A stretch of 41,790 nucleotides of DNA. It comes from Paenibacillus radicis (ex Xue et al. 2023) (lineage in GTDB: Bacteria; Bacillota; Bacilli; Paenibacillales; NBRC-103111). Numbering within the stretch: position 1 is the first letter of the stretch; each line of letters begins with the position of its first letter. Below the pieces are notes generated by a model. It was not told where the DNA came from, searched no databases, and worked only from the letters and a program-made list of their open reading frames with translations. The translations under genes and the position numbers were made by a program. The stretch lies in assembly GCF_024722015.1 (NCBI RefSeq), contig NZ_JANQBD010000048.1:1-41790 (forward strand), read 5' to 3'. Below are positions 7,350 through 16,024 of the stretch, piece by piece.

Positions 7350-7742
7350 CTACGAAAATAACACAAATAATAAAGCGACCAGCGAAGGAAGTCCTTGTAC
7401 TAAGAGTATCGATCTTTTAGCCGTTATTCCTCCGAATATAGCTGCAATTAGAACACAAACCAAAAAAAATATTTGAAGCTCGCGCGCTACCGCTGCATTA
7501 GTGTATAACAAGCTCCAAATCAATCCAGCAGCTAGAAATCCATTGTATAGGCCTTGATTAGCAGCCAGTGATTTTGATGCTTCGGCAGCTTCTTGCGTTG
7601 TTCCAAAGGTTTTTAATCCTTTAGGTGTGGTCCACAAAAACATTTCCAAGTATAGGATGTACAAATGCTCCAAAGCTACCACACTAACTAATATTTGGCT
7701 GATGATATTAAACTCCTCCTCTTTTTCATGAACAAATAACAT
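7350..7742 (-). CDS. DUF1304-family membrane protein
   Basis: The sequence VALEHLYILYLEMFLWTTP, then FGTTQEAAEASKSLAANQGLYNGFLAAGLIW, is the DUF1304 signature, a small integral membrane protein with four predicted helices and unknown function. Family members are near 115-120 aa and begin just before the first helix, ISQILVSVVALEH. The ATG at 7742 (130 aa) has no ribosome binding site, while GAGGAGG (7716-7722) sits eight bases before an ATC at 7706 where the family start is expected; the purine run also encodes Glu-Lys-Glu-Glu-Glu, so it may be fortuitous. The longer reading frame to 7862 is not favoured. Confidence 0.85.
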   Translation of the reverse strand: MLFVHEKEEEFNIISQILVSVVALEHLYILYLEMFLWTTPKGLKTFGTTQEAAEASKSLAANQGLYNGFLAAGLIWSLLYTNAAVARELQIFFLVCVLIAAIFGGITAKRSILLVQGLPSLVALLFVLFS

Positions 7743-7890
7743 GTACTTATTTATGTAGCTTTCATTTAATATTCCAAAGTAAAACGATATGCCCATGGTA
7801 TCTCGAACATTTTTCACAGTAAAATTATACCATATCCGTCTAAAGAAGGCGTAAGCCGTCATTTTTGAATTCCCCAGCCATTATTCCGTG

Positions 7891-7943
7891 AAAAAAGGGT
7901 TACCCCTCAAGCAGCCGGTTCGACTACCTGAAGAATAACCCTA
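7891..7943 (-). terminator. Intrinsic terminator of the SLH-protein gene
   Basis: On the minus strand, arms AGGGTTA (7936-7942) and TAACCCT (7896-7902) close a long imperfect stem whose inner part pairs CTTCAGG-like with CTTGAGG-like sequence, and TTTTTT follows immediately (plus AAAAAA 7891-7896). It begins about 27 bases after the stop codon at 7970. Confidence 0.8.
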
Positions 7944-7969
7944 TTTCCTCTCTCCAAATGCTTTATACG

Positions 7970-10900
7970 TTATTTCCTCTTTTGGGCCAGCATGTTCAGA
8001 AGTACGGTTACAGCCTCGGCTCTCGTTGTTGAGGCCGCAGGACCAAATTCGTTGCCGCCTTTGCCTTCTACTAACTTTTGTTTCTTCATTGCCGCTACTG
8101 CACCTTTGGACCACACCGGAACATCCTTATCATCCGCGAAGCCGGTTTCGATATCGGATTCAATAACCAGTCCCAATGCGTTAGCGATCATCACTGCCAT
8201 CTCAGCACGTGTAATTTCTGCCTCTGGACGGAAGCTCCCGTCCTCATAGCCCTTAATAATATTTGCTTGGAACGCTTGTGAGACTGCTTTCTGCGCCCAA
8301 GTTCCAATCCTCGCTGCATCTATGAAGGACAGCGTCGCTCCATCTCCTTGCGGCTTCAATGTGTTCATCAGCATCACAGCAAATTCCGCACGTGTTACCG
8401 TATGATTCGGTTTAAATGTACCATCCGGGTAACCGTTGACGATTCCTTTGCTCACCGCTTGCTTGATGTTAGCCTCCGACCAATGCCCAGCGATATCGCT
8501 CAATTGAACCGTCGATTTCGTGTCTGTAGGTTGCCCAGTTATTGGCTGCTTCGTCACTTGGTCTACGGCAAATACTGCGAATTTCGTAAAGTGATTTACC
8601 TCTGCGGTAATCTGATTTCCATTGATCTTACTGCCTGTGACTTCAACCCATACTTTCTTCCCTTCATCATAGTAGAAGACAGCTGCCGTTTGGTTATTCT
8701 TCAAGCTTCCCGGATCGAAAGTGAAAATCAGCGTGACTGGATTGCTGAAGTTCTCAGGGAAGCTTTTCAAAATCTCAAATATCGAGCTGACCAGAACCTC
8801 TTTATTCGCAAGTAGGTTTTGAGTATCCGCCAGTTGCTCGATTGTTAATTTCAGTTCTTTGTCTGTAGCATTCGCGGGAATAGAGACTACGATTTTATTA
8901 CCCAAACTAACTTCGCCTGTCTTGCCTGCGGGAAGCGTCAGCTTGCCTTCCGTTCCGGTCACTTTGGTATCGATTGGAGCGGAACCACCACTACTACTAC
9001 CGCCTGATACACGGTTCACTACCACGCTATAAGTCTTAGTTGTGCCATTCTCCGCTGTCACTACAACGTGGATGGTATTACTACCTACATTCAAGTTAAT
9101 CGCTCCGCTCGCTTGACCGCTTATGACCGGATTTCCGTTCACAGTCATCGTAGCTTTATTATCATATACATTTGCTGTTACGGTAAGGCTTGATATCCCA
9201 TTACCCACTATTGAAGTGTAGGCTATTGTACCCGATGCAAATGCAGGACTTAGGGAACCATTCGACAGTGTCATAGAGCTTAAGTCGGCGTTGTTGCTTT
9301 GCCGTGTCACATTGATTGTATAGGTTTTCGTGGAGCCATCCGCTGCAGTTACAACCACCGGTATGGTATTCAGTCCTAAATTTAGTGGAATCGCCGCGCT
9401 CGGCTGACTGGTTGTAATAGGCGTTCCGTTTACCGTTACACTTGCCGATGCATAGGCTACCATTGGCGTAATCGTCAAGCTCGTAACGTTGTTCAATACA
9501 TTTTGCGTATAGCTCGTCTTTGCCGAAGTAAAAGTTTCATTTAACATGCCCGATGACAAACTAATTCCGCTCAAATCCGAGGCACCCACTGATGCTAATA
9601 GCTTTGTGTTTCGCATAGCGGTTCTCATTGATTGAAGGAATGCTGATGTTTCATTATAAGGCGGTGTGTCCAAATTGCCCGGATAGCCGTCGTCGTTGGG
9701 TAGCCATAACAGCTCAACCGGTATATAACCACGATATGGGCTATTTCTGATGATCCCGAACAACTTATTCAAGTCCATAAGCTCAGTTGTTTCAGCACCA
9801 GCAGGTTTTTTCTTAACTTGAAAGTTATTTGAATAAGGAAGGATTAGCGAAATATCCTTATACCAGTCATACTGCGTCGCATCGACATTCATAAAATCTC
9901 TATAATATCCTGTGTCGTTTACTACTCCAACGTTGGGTCTATTAACCCATTTCACAAGCTGCAGCACTTGGTTGGCCGTCGCCAGCATATCGCCGTGGTT
10001 TTGAATGCCAATTTGTACCGTTGGGTAACTGGCTGCTGCAAAATCCGCAATTTGCTGAATGCTGGGCACGATTCGATCCCGCGTGATAGCAGCCCAGCCC
10101 GTGCGCTTAATGTCAACAGGGGGAGGTCCGGCGAACACACGGATAACAGGCGCTCCCATTTCTGAAGCAATTTGAGTCCAAAACTTAATACGCTCAATAT
10201 CTACATCACGTCTTGCCTGGTTGGGATCGGCAAAATTATTCTGGATGCCCGTACCGCTTATTGCGATACCCAAGCTGCCAGCAAGCTCTTTAATTTGTTT
10301 GGCATAGGCATGAATGGCCACTTGCTGTTCGGGGGTCGGCATATCTGTATTGCTGTAACCCGGGATGTAGTAGCATGTGATGTCGACGGCATCAAAACCA
10401 TTATCATGAGCCCATCTAATCGTATCAAGCGTTGTCATTGGGACAGGAGACGTGCGCCCTTGCAGCCATGAGTTTAAATTCATATTAAAGGTATACATGT
10501 TGAGGCTTAATTTGTAATCACCGTCATAATAAGGCACTGGATTATTCACACGCAGATAGTTATAATCAGCGTCAACATAGGGTTCTGCGGGTGGTATAAC
10601 AGGCAGCGCATCTCCGTTGTCCGCAACAAAAGTCATCGCGCTCCAATCAATCTGATCGCTATTTTCAAGTTTGATGTATTCCTTATAAACAGCCAAGCTG
10701 GGTACATGCACAGTCATGTCTGTCACAAAATTAAACCACAACCCTTGTTTGCCATAGGGTACTGTAAGCGTGGGCGGTACGTTACCTAAATACAAATCCT
10801 TCAAATTCATACAAAAATAGAAGGCTCTTTGTTCAATAACTTGAACTTTCGGAAATCTTGCTGTCGTAAGCTTGCTCACACTAGAACCCTTAGTTTGCGC

Positions 10901-12679
10901 AAAAGCTTGCGAGCTTATTGTTGTAACATTCGGAAAGTTGACTTCGGTCAAGCTTTCAAATAAATTGAACGCTTTCGCCCCGATAACCGTTACGTTATCT
11001 GCTTTGACTTTCTTTAGGTATTTATTGCCTTCAAAGGCGTTTTTGGGAATGGTCCCATTTACGAAATTAGCCGTGCCGATAATATAAAGCTCCTCAAGCT
11101 TTTTAAGATTAGCAGCAATAAATGTACAATCAGCAGGATCTAAATTGCCATCATTAATGGTAAGAACTTTGATATCCCCATAATCGTTACCAGTAAAATT
11201 GGAGTTGTCAATGGCGCTCTTCAGTGCTTTAGATGTAAATGTATTTATGACAACATTTTGTTTTGCAGGTGTTCCGGAACCGGTATCCTCTGGAGCATTG
11301 TCACCATTCGACATAATGGTGATGCCATTGTCACCAATATTGCTCCAGTCTTCATCTTCTACAAAGACATTGACTGCAACCGTAGGCACATAAATGATGA
11401 GATTGTTAATGTTAACGCCGTAAAACCAGTCGCCAGGAGCTGCCGGTGGCCCAACAACATCATCAAGCCCAATGGGGAGATAGGTTTTGTTAAAGGTGAT
11501 GGACTTTAGACTAATATCGCCCTTGAAAGCCCATGGCCCTAGCGTACGAGTCAAGCCAAACTCGGCTGTTTCCAATGAGGTACAACCCTCAAAGGCCGAT
11601 GTTCCAATGTAGGAAGTATCAATTCCTATTTTTACTTGCTTCAGGCTTGTCAGCCCTTTAAAAGCGTTATTAGGCAGTTTGTTGCCGTTCCATGTTAGGG
11701 AGAGAGGATCAGCCGGTTTTTCAATCGTGAAGGATGTAAGATTTTTATAATTACTAAAAGACTTACCGGATGGGTTAAAGTCGGCATTGGCAAACGCCTT
11801 CTTTGCACTACCTGCTTTTATGACAACAGTCTTCAAGCTAGCAGCTTTCACTGGATCTGTGGAGTCATATCCAGCTGCTGCGAGGAGATCTAGAAGATTG
11901 CCTGTGGTGTTGAACGTGATGACAGCGTTTCCGTCTAAAACGGGAGGATCTACCACTCCGCCAGATGTATCACCGATCGCTTTAATACGGCTTGCTGCGC
12001 TGCTCCAAACAGCATCTGCCTTGTATGTAGCGACTTTGTCCGCAGGCACATAGAAGGTCAATGCCGCATTCGAGGGGAACGAATTGGGTCCGGCTGTGGC
12101 TGGTGGCGGTGTTGCGCCCAACGTAATAGAAGTTAGATTTGTGATACCCGTAAATGCATCTGAATAGGTTACGCTAGTCACGCTAGGAATGACTAATGCT
12201 GTCATGCTGCTGGCACCGCTAAATGCTTTTGTATCTATCGTCGTTACATTCTTAAGCGTAACGGATTTTAATTTTGTGTTTTTATTGCTAATAAGGTTTT
12301 TCGGAGTCGTATTCCTCGTATTGCTGTTTGAACTGCTTTGAGTTGTGGCATTATCTATTAGCTGAAGATCCTCAAGATTTACTAACTTTGAAATGATGCC
12401 AGATGTTGTATTTGCATCAGTCGCACCAACAGTTCCATTGGTGATTATTAAAGTTTTTATGTCTGCATAAGTTTTACCGATTGGGGTAATAGCGGCATCG
12501 ATTTGAGCCTGTAACGTATTCACAGCAAATATACCTGTTAACGTCAATGTTCCTGTCGCTGCCACGAACGATGTTTCGTCTGCAGCCTCAACCTTAGTGC
12601 CCATAGTTAATTGAAGCGATGACAATGCTATAAGGATTACTAATATCATGCTCATCACTCTATGTATCTTTTTATACAC
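7970..12679 (-). CDS. SLH-anchored giant surface protein: LRR, sugar-isomerase-like barrel, cadherin-like repeats
   Basis: 1569 aa, GTG start at 12679 after GAGGAGTGAAGGAAC. Residues 1-32 are a signal peptide ending VEAADETS. About 40-690 hold BspA-type leucine-rich repeats (IPSVTSVTYSDAFTGI, LIISNKNT-like units; KNAFEGNKYL). About 700-1020 resemble a xylose-isomerase-like/sugar-phosphate-isomerase TIM barrel (LDTIRWAHDNGFDAVDITCYY; GAPVIRVFAG; VQIGIQNHGD; VGVVNDTGYYRD). Two cadherin-like beta-sandwich repeats (about 1025-1120, 1128-1225; LSSMTLSNGSLSPAF) and a ZU5-like domain (about 1240-1375) follow. Three SLH motifs (about 1390-1565; HWSEANIKQAV, TRAEFAVMLMN, ATTRAEAVTVLLNML-like) anchor it to wall pyruvylated polymer. 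Predicted surface carbohydrate-related protein; whether the barrel is catalytic is unknown. Three LacI/CcpA-type operators lie upstream. Confidence 0.93.
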   Translation of the reverse strand: MYKKIHRVMSMILVILIALSSLQLTMGTKVEAADETSFVAATGTLTLTGIFAVNTLQAQIDAAITPIGKTYADIKTLIITNGTVGATDANTTSGIISKLVNLEDLQLIDNATTQSSSNSNTRNTTPKNLISNKNTKLKSVTLKNVTTIDTKAFSGASSMTALVIPSVTSVTYSDAFTGITNLTSITLGATPPPATAGPNSFPSNAALTFYVPADKVATYKADAVWSSAASRIKAIGDTSGGVVDPPVLDGNAVITFNTTGNLLDLLAAAGYDSTDPVKAASLKTVVIKAGSAKKAFANADFNPSGKSFSNYKNLTSFTIEKPADPLSLTWNGNKLPNNAFKGLTSLKQVKIGIDTSYIGTSAFEGCTSLETAEFGLTRTLGPWAFKGDISLKSITFNKTYLPIGLDDVVGPPAAPGDWFYGVNINNLIIYVPTVAVNVFVEDEDWSNIGDNGITIMSNGDNAPEDTGSGTPAKQNVVINTFTSKALKSAIDNSNFTGNDYGDIKVLTINDGNLDPADCTFIAANLKKLEELYIIGTANFVNGTIPKNAFEGNKYLKKVKADNVTVIGAKAFNLFESLTEVNFPNVTTISSQAFAQTKGSSVSKLTTARFPKVQVIEQRAFYFCMNLKDLYLGNVPPTLTVPYGKQGLWFNFVTDMTVHVPSLAVYKEYIKLENSDQIDWSAMTFVADNGDALPVIPPAEPYVDADYNYLRVNNPVPYYDGDYKLSLNMYTFNMNLNSWLQGRTSPVPMTTLDTIRWAHDNGFDAVDITCYYIPGYSNTDMPTPEQQVAIHAYAKQIKELAGSLGIAISGTGIQNNFADPNQARRDVDIERIKFWTQIASEMGAPVIRVFAGPPPVDIKRTGWAAITRDRIVPSIQQIADFAAASYPTVQIGIQNHGDMLATANQVLQLVKWVNRPNVGVVNDTGYYRDFMNVDATQYDWYKDISLILPYSNNFQVKKKPAGAETTELMDLNKLFGIIRNSPYRGYIPVELLWLPNDDGYPGNLDTPPYNETSAFLQSMRTAMRNTKLLASVGASDLSGISLSSGMLNETFTSAKTSYTQNVLNNVTSLTITPMVAYASASVTVNGTPITTSQPSAAIPLNLGLNTIPVVVTAADGSTKTYTINVTRQSNNADLSSMTLSNGSLSPAFASGTIAYTSIVGNGISSLTVTANVYDNKATMTVNGNPVISGQASGAINLNVGSNTIHVVVTAENGTTKTYSVVVNRVSGGSSSGGSAPIDTKVTGTEGKLTLPAGKTGEVSLGNKIVVSIPANATDKELKLTIEQLADTQNLLANKEVLVSSIFEILKSFPENFSNPVTLIFTFDPGSLKNNQTAAVFYYDEGKKVWVEVTGSKINGNQITAEVNHFTKFAVFAVDQVTKQPITGQPTDTKSTVQLSDIAGHWSEANIKQAVSKGIVNGYPDGTFKPNHTVTRAEFAVMLMNTLKPQGDGATLSFIDAARIGTWAQKAVSQAFQANIIKGYEDGSFRPEAEITRAEMAVMIANALGLVIESDIETGFADDKDVPVWSKGAVAAMKKQKLVEGKGGNEFGPAASTTRAEAVTVLLNMLAQKRK

Positions 12680-12857
12680 GTTCCTTCACTCCTCGTAGAC
12701 TTATTTGGGTTTTTTTGTCGCATAACCAATTAACTTGTTTTCTTGCACATTACATCAAACATTCCCACCCGATCACCTCCCAAAAAGACTAATATAAATT
12801 ACTTTTGTACACCGGCTTATTCAAATGTTCTCCAAACTTTTTCTCACTAAATATTCA

Positions 12858-12873
12858 AGGTAAACGTTTACTT
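12858..12873. promoter_or_regulatory. cre-like/LacI-family operator 1
   Basis: The palindrome GTAAACGTTTAC (12860-12871), inside AGGTAAACGTTTACTT, matches the cre consensus TGWAANCGNTNWCA except at its outer left base. It lies about 185 bases upstream of the SLH-protein start. CcpA or a sugar-responsive LacI-family protein could bind; no such regulator is encoded nearby. Confidence 0.7.
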
Positions 12874-12888
12874 ATATTTGTTGTAAAT

Positions 12889-12954
12889 AAGAAAAGCATC
12901 TATTCGAAGCTCTTTCGATGAAGATACATTCGTGTCTTAGCGGTAGCTTTTCTT
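12889..12954. repeat. Hairpin repeat unit A, third copy
   Basis: 66 bases matching unit A of 4397-4581 with few substitutions: AAGAAAAGCA at the left, internal CTATTCGAAGC, CTTTCGATGAAG and ACATTCGTGTC blocks, then AGCTTTTCTT at the right. One base of the closing stem is mismatched. Unit B is absent here. It lies inside the SLH-protein upstream region, between operators 1 and 2. Confidence 0.85.
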
Positions 12955-13016
12955 GCACTTCAACGACTCCTACAATTTCAACTAAAATTTCTCTTTATAA
13001 ATTCAAAAAAATATTT

Positions 13017-13032
13017 AGGTAAACGTTTACAT
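13017..13032. promoter_or_regulatory. cre-like/LacI-family operator 2
   Basis: The same 12-base palindrome GTAAACGTTTAC (13019-13030), 159 bases centre-to-centre from operator 1. A base-perfect repetition of the core argues for a common binding protein. Confidence 0.7.
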
Positions 13033-13112
13033 GAAAATATAAAAATTTACATCAACTCGTACAAATCATACTATCTCCCTTTATCTACATAGTAATTATC
13101 AACCCGAGCACC

Positions 13113-13128
13113 ATGTAAACGTTTACAT
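13113..13128. promoter_or_regulatory. cre-like/LacI-family operator 3
   Basis: ATGTAAACGTTTACAT is a perfect 16-base palindrome and a full match to the cre consensus. It is 96 bases from operator 2. Apart from the three operators, repeat unit A and the tatD terminator, the 626-base gap 12680-13305 holds nothing recognised. Confidence 0.75.
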
Positions 13129-13251
13129 AAGAACATATGCTTCATGGTCAACATCATTCTTTGCAGCTATTTATGTAATTTGGACAGTCTTAATATATAA
13201 ATTATAGTACCTTTCTCCATAAAGTCAATAACTTCACAGCTCTGAGGATTT

Positions 13252-13286
13252 AAAAAACCACCTCCTTCTTAATAGAATAGAGGCAG
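13252..13286 (-). terminator. Probable terminator of the RNA-repair operon
   Basis: On the minus strand CTGCCTC (13280-13286) can pair with GAGGTGG (13258-13264), with two G-T pairs, followed by a TTTTTT run (plus AAAAAA 13252-13257). It is 20 bases after the tatD stop codon. The stem is only moderately strong. Confidence 0.6.
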
Positions 13287-13305
13287 CATCTTCAAATTAA
13301 ACTTA

Positions 13306-14100
13306 TTACTTCAATTCAAAAAAATCCTTCGCTGTCTCGGTCGTAATATCCGCAACCTCTTCCCTCGTCTTTCCCACACACGCCGCTACGGCTTGCGCAA
13401 TATGGGGTAGAAAAGCAGGCTCATTTCGTCCATCCTTCGGCTTCACGCTCAAGTCTCTTGGTGTCAGAAAAGGGGCATCCGTCTCGATCATCAATCGATT
13501 CAATGGGATTTTTCTGACCAAATCCCGCAGGTGCTTCCCTCTACGCTCGTCACAAATCCAGCCGGTGATTCCGATGTAAAAGCCCATGCTCAAATAAACC
13601 TGCAGCTCATGAGTGGAGCCTGTGAAGCAGTGCACAACCGCTTTATGGATACGACCCGCATAAGGCTTCAGCAAACCAATAAAATCAGAATGAGCCTCCC
13701 GTTCATGTAAAAAGAGAGGCATCTGCAGCTCACACGCTAGCTGAACTTGCTCTTCGAACCATTTTTTCTGTACGTCCCTTGGTGAAAAATCCCGGTTGTA
13801 GTCAAGCCCACATTCTCCAATTGCGACCACTTGGGGAAGTGAAGCGAGACGACGCAGCTTTTCTATGGTATGAGCCGTACAGTTGCGCGCATCATGCGGA
13901 TGTATCCCTGCCGTTGCATACAGCTTCCCAGGGAACCGAGCAGCATACCTTGCCGCTTCTTCGCTGTTCCTCTCATGGGTCCCCGTGAGGATCAACGGTG
14001 AAACGCCTTCTTCCGCTGCGCGTGCAACAACCTTGTCACGATCCTGTTGAAAAGAGCGGTGCATCAAATTCACACCGATATCGATCATCTGTTTATTCAT
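13306..14100 (-). CDS. tatD: TatD-family metal-dependent deoxyribonuclease
   Basis: 264 aa, normal family length. The sequence follows TatD proper rather than the YcfH branch: DIGVNLMHRSFQQDR at the N-terminus, LILTGTHERNS, ATAGIHPHDARNC, VAIGECGLDYNRDFSP (metal-binding Glu), PLFLHEREAH, VVHCFTGSTHELQVY, GITGWICDERRG, LMIETDAPFLTPRDL (metal-binding Asp). It is a cytoplasmic TIM-barrel hydrolase with 3'-5' exonuclease activity on single-stranded DNA, linked to DNA repair. GGAGG-TTAGGA precedes ATG 14100. Its coding region starts eight bases after kptA, in the operon that also encodes RtcB, so a role in nucleic-acid repair fits the context; an effect on RNA ends is inference. Confidence 0.95.
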   Translation of the reverse strand: MNKQMIDIGVNLMHRSFQQDRDKVVARAAEEGVSPLILTGTHERNSEEAARYAARFPGKLYATAGIHPHDARNCTAHTIEKLRRLASLPQVVAIGECGLDYNRDFSPRDVQKKWFEEQVQLACELQMPLFLHEREAHSDFIGLLKPYAGRIHKAVVHCFTGSTHELQVYLSMGFYIGITGWICDERRGKHLRDLVRKIPLNRLMIETDAPFLTPRDLSVKPKDGRNEPAFLPHIAQAVAACVGKTREEVADITTETAKDFFELK

Positions 14101-14108
14101 ATCTAGTC

Positions 14109-14675
14109 CTAACCTCCACTACTATTGTCAAAAATACTACAGCATTCTGACGGAATTCCATCTGCAAGCCATACCTCGTTACCTGCATAATAAAAAGAAA
14201 CTCCCCAGCTGACAGCCTTGACCGTATCTACCGCCAATATTACAAGCTCCCCTCTCCGTTTGCCCGCAAGGGTGGCAAAGTGAAGCCCCGCCGATAAATG
14301 CACATATTGTCGCTTCATCGGACGGATGCCTTCTTCCAAAATAACGGGCGCAGCCTTGTTGTTCGTTCCATGGTACAGCACAGTTGGCGGTTCCGCCATC
14401 GGATAACTTAGCTTATCGTGGCTGTGTCCATATCGTGCGCGGATTCGCCCGCCCGTAATTTCAAAACGCTGCTTCTCACAGTTTCTGACTATTTGTTCGA
14501 TATCTTCTAAGCCGAGAGCAGACCATCTTGCTTCTTTCCGGAGGATATTGAGCAGATCTTCTATTGCACAAGAACCATCCCCCTCATCTAAGGACAGTCC
14601 GAAATCTTGAGGCGAATGCCGTAAAATTTTGCTCATCAGCTTGCTTAAACTCATTTGCTGTCTTTCGTTCAACAT
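14109..14675 (-). CDS. kptA: RNA 2'-phosphotransferase (KptA/Tpt1)
   Basis: 188 aa. KptA removes a 2'-phosphate from an RNA splice junction by transferring it to NAD+, releasing nicotinamide and ADP-ribose 1'',2''-cyclic phosphate. The family motifs are present in order: SKLMSKILRHSPQDFGL (catalytic Arg), IRARYGHS (in place of the common IRANQGHS), VLYHGT, VHLSAGLHFA and GKRRGELVIL (Arg for NAD). ATG 14675 is chosen over GTG 14684 because AGGAAGTG fits it better. In bacteria a natural 2'-phosphate substrate is not established. Here it lies 44 bases after the AAA+ gene and 8 bases before tatD, downstream of rtcB and beside a NAD-salvage operon, which could replace the NAD+ that it consumes. 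Confidence 0.95.
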   Translation of the reverse strand: MLNERQQMSLSKLMSKILRHSPQDFGLSLDEGDGSCAIEDLLNILRKEARWSALGLEDIEQIVRNCEKQRFEITGGRIRARYGHSHDKLSYPMAEPPTVLYHGTNNKAAPVILEEGIRPMKRQYVHLSAGLHFATLAGKRRGELVILAVDTVKAVSWGVSFYYAGNEVWLADGIPSECCSIFDNSSGG

Positions 14676-14719
14676 ATCAATCACTTCCTAGCTTCCATAC
14701 TTACCTGTCATTTTCATAA

Positions 14720-16024
14720 TCACATTGCCAAAAATCCGACTCGTATTTCCGGCTCCTCTTTCAACCAGGATAACGTCTGTCCTTTATGAAGATCGGACTT
14801 CATTGTCTTTATTAGCTTCTCCACATGTGCCGTTTGCTCGTAGTGCCACTCCAACGCAGTAGATACATACAGTTCATTCAATTGGGCAAACGTGAATCCT
14901 TCTGTAAGCCTTGCGGCCGTCCCCATCGACTCTTTGTTCAAAAGCTTGCCGAGTCCTTTTTGCTCCAGATAGGTTAATCTCAGTTCTGCATCAGGCAGTT
15001 TAATCTCATATGCACGGTCAAATCTCCCCGCCCGATTCATCAAGGCCGGATCAATTTTTTCCGGGTAATTCGTCGTTCCGATCAAAAACATGCCTTCCTG
15101 GGAAGTCGCCCCGTCCAGCAGGTTCAAGAAATAAGAGCGCGCCTGCTCAGGCATGGAATCGATGTCCTCAATTACGAGGATCATGGGTGCCATGTTCGCT
15201 GCAGCCTGGAAAACCTCTTGCATCGACTCGCTGCAGGTATGCTCCGTAATTTGCCAATAGGCTACCGGTGCGTTCACGCTTCCGGCGATCGATTTGACAA
15301 GAGTGGTTTTGCCGTTTCCCGGTTTGCCGTAGAGCAAAATTCCTCTTTTGTAAGGAATCTGGTATTCATGAAAGAAGCTTCGGTCACGGGCAAAAAACTG
15401 ATCAATCGAACGGTAAATCTCCTGTTTCACTTCATTCTTCATGATAACTTCTGCCCTATCTACCATTCTGGTGATGGGAGACAATTCTTTATCCATTCCA
15501 TGAGGCCCATCTGTAAAGACAGTCACCTGATGACGGTCCAAATCCCTTCGACGCTGCCGGGATTGATTCAAAAATCCTTTCAAGCTGGCATCATCTATAG
15601 CAAAGACGAAATCCTCGTAGCCAATTCCGTTTTGCCGAAAAACAGGTATTCTCGCTAAAGCCACACCCCAATCGGGATAAGCAAATACATTATTCATGAT
15701 CGTGGGAAATGTCTGGTAAGCTGAATCCTCGTTTGCTTCTGTAAGGCCAAACGCTCTCGATTCGATATAATCGAATATTGGAGCTACAAGCTGGACACTC
15801 CGATCACCGGATTTCACATCCTGCTTAAGCAGCTCCCAGTAGTCCTCTTTACCGTCAGCACTCACATACAGCTCAAAATGCTGAAGGTACCGTTCCTGGA
15901 GCACCTTTTGAATCCTTTCCTGCACATACGCATAATCGTTGTAAGCGGTCATGACACGGTTCTCAGTTTTTATATGGGTAACGACAGCGGTCGCATTTTG
16001 AAGAAGATCTCTATTCATCATCAT
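14720..16024 (-). CDS. AAA+ ATPase coupled to RtcB
   Basis: About 434 aa. Residues 1-170 are an unrecognised N-terminal domain; the C-terminal half is a classical AAA+ module of the FtsH/BCS1 type: YGKPGNGKTTLV (Walker A), MILVIEDIDSM (Walker B), IGTTNYPEKI (sensor 1) and MNRAGRFDRAYEI (arginine-finger region). The start lies in an ATGATGATG triplet that overlaps the rtcB stop codon (ATGA at 16021-16024), so the two are translationally coupled; AAAGGTG is just upstream. It probably remodels a protein or RNA-protein complex using ATP. RtcB ligases in other bacteria usually sit beside archease or RtcR, not a AAA+ protein of this type, and no archease was seen here. The specific partner role is inference. 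Confidence 0.88.
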   Translation of the reverse strand: MMMNRDLLQNATAVVTHIKTENRVMTAYNDYAYVQERIQKVLQERYLQHFELYVSADGKEDYWELLKQDVKSGDRSVQLVAPIFDYIESRAFGLTEANEDSAYQTFPTIMNNVFAYPDWGVALARIPVFRQNGIGYEDFVFAIDDASLKGFLNQSRQRRRDLDRHQVTVFTDGPHGMDKELSPITRMVDRAEVIMKNEVKQEIYRSIDQFFARDRSFFHEYQIPYKRGILLYGKPGNGKTTLVKSIAGSVNAPVAYWQITEHTCSESMQEVFQAAANMAPMILVIEDIDSMPEQARSYFLNLLDGATSQEGMFLIGTTNYPEKIDPALMNRAGRFDRAYEIKLPDAELRLTYLEQKGLGKLLNKESMGTAARLTEGFTFAQLNELYVSTALEWHYEQTAHVEKLIKTMKSDLHKGQTLSWLKEEPEIRVGFLAM

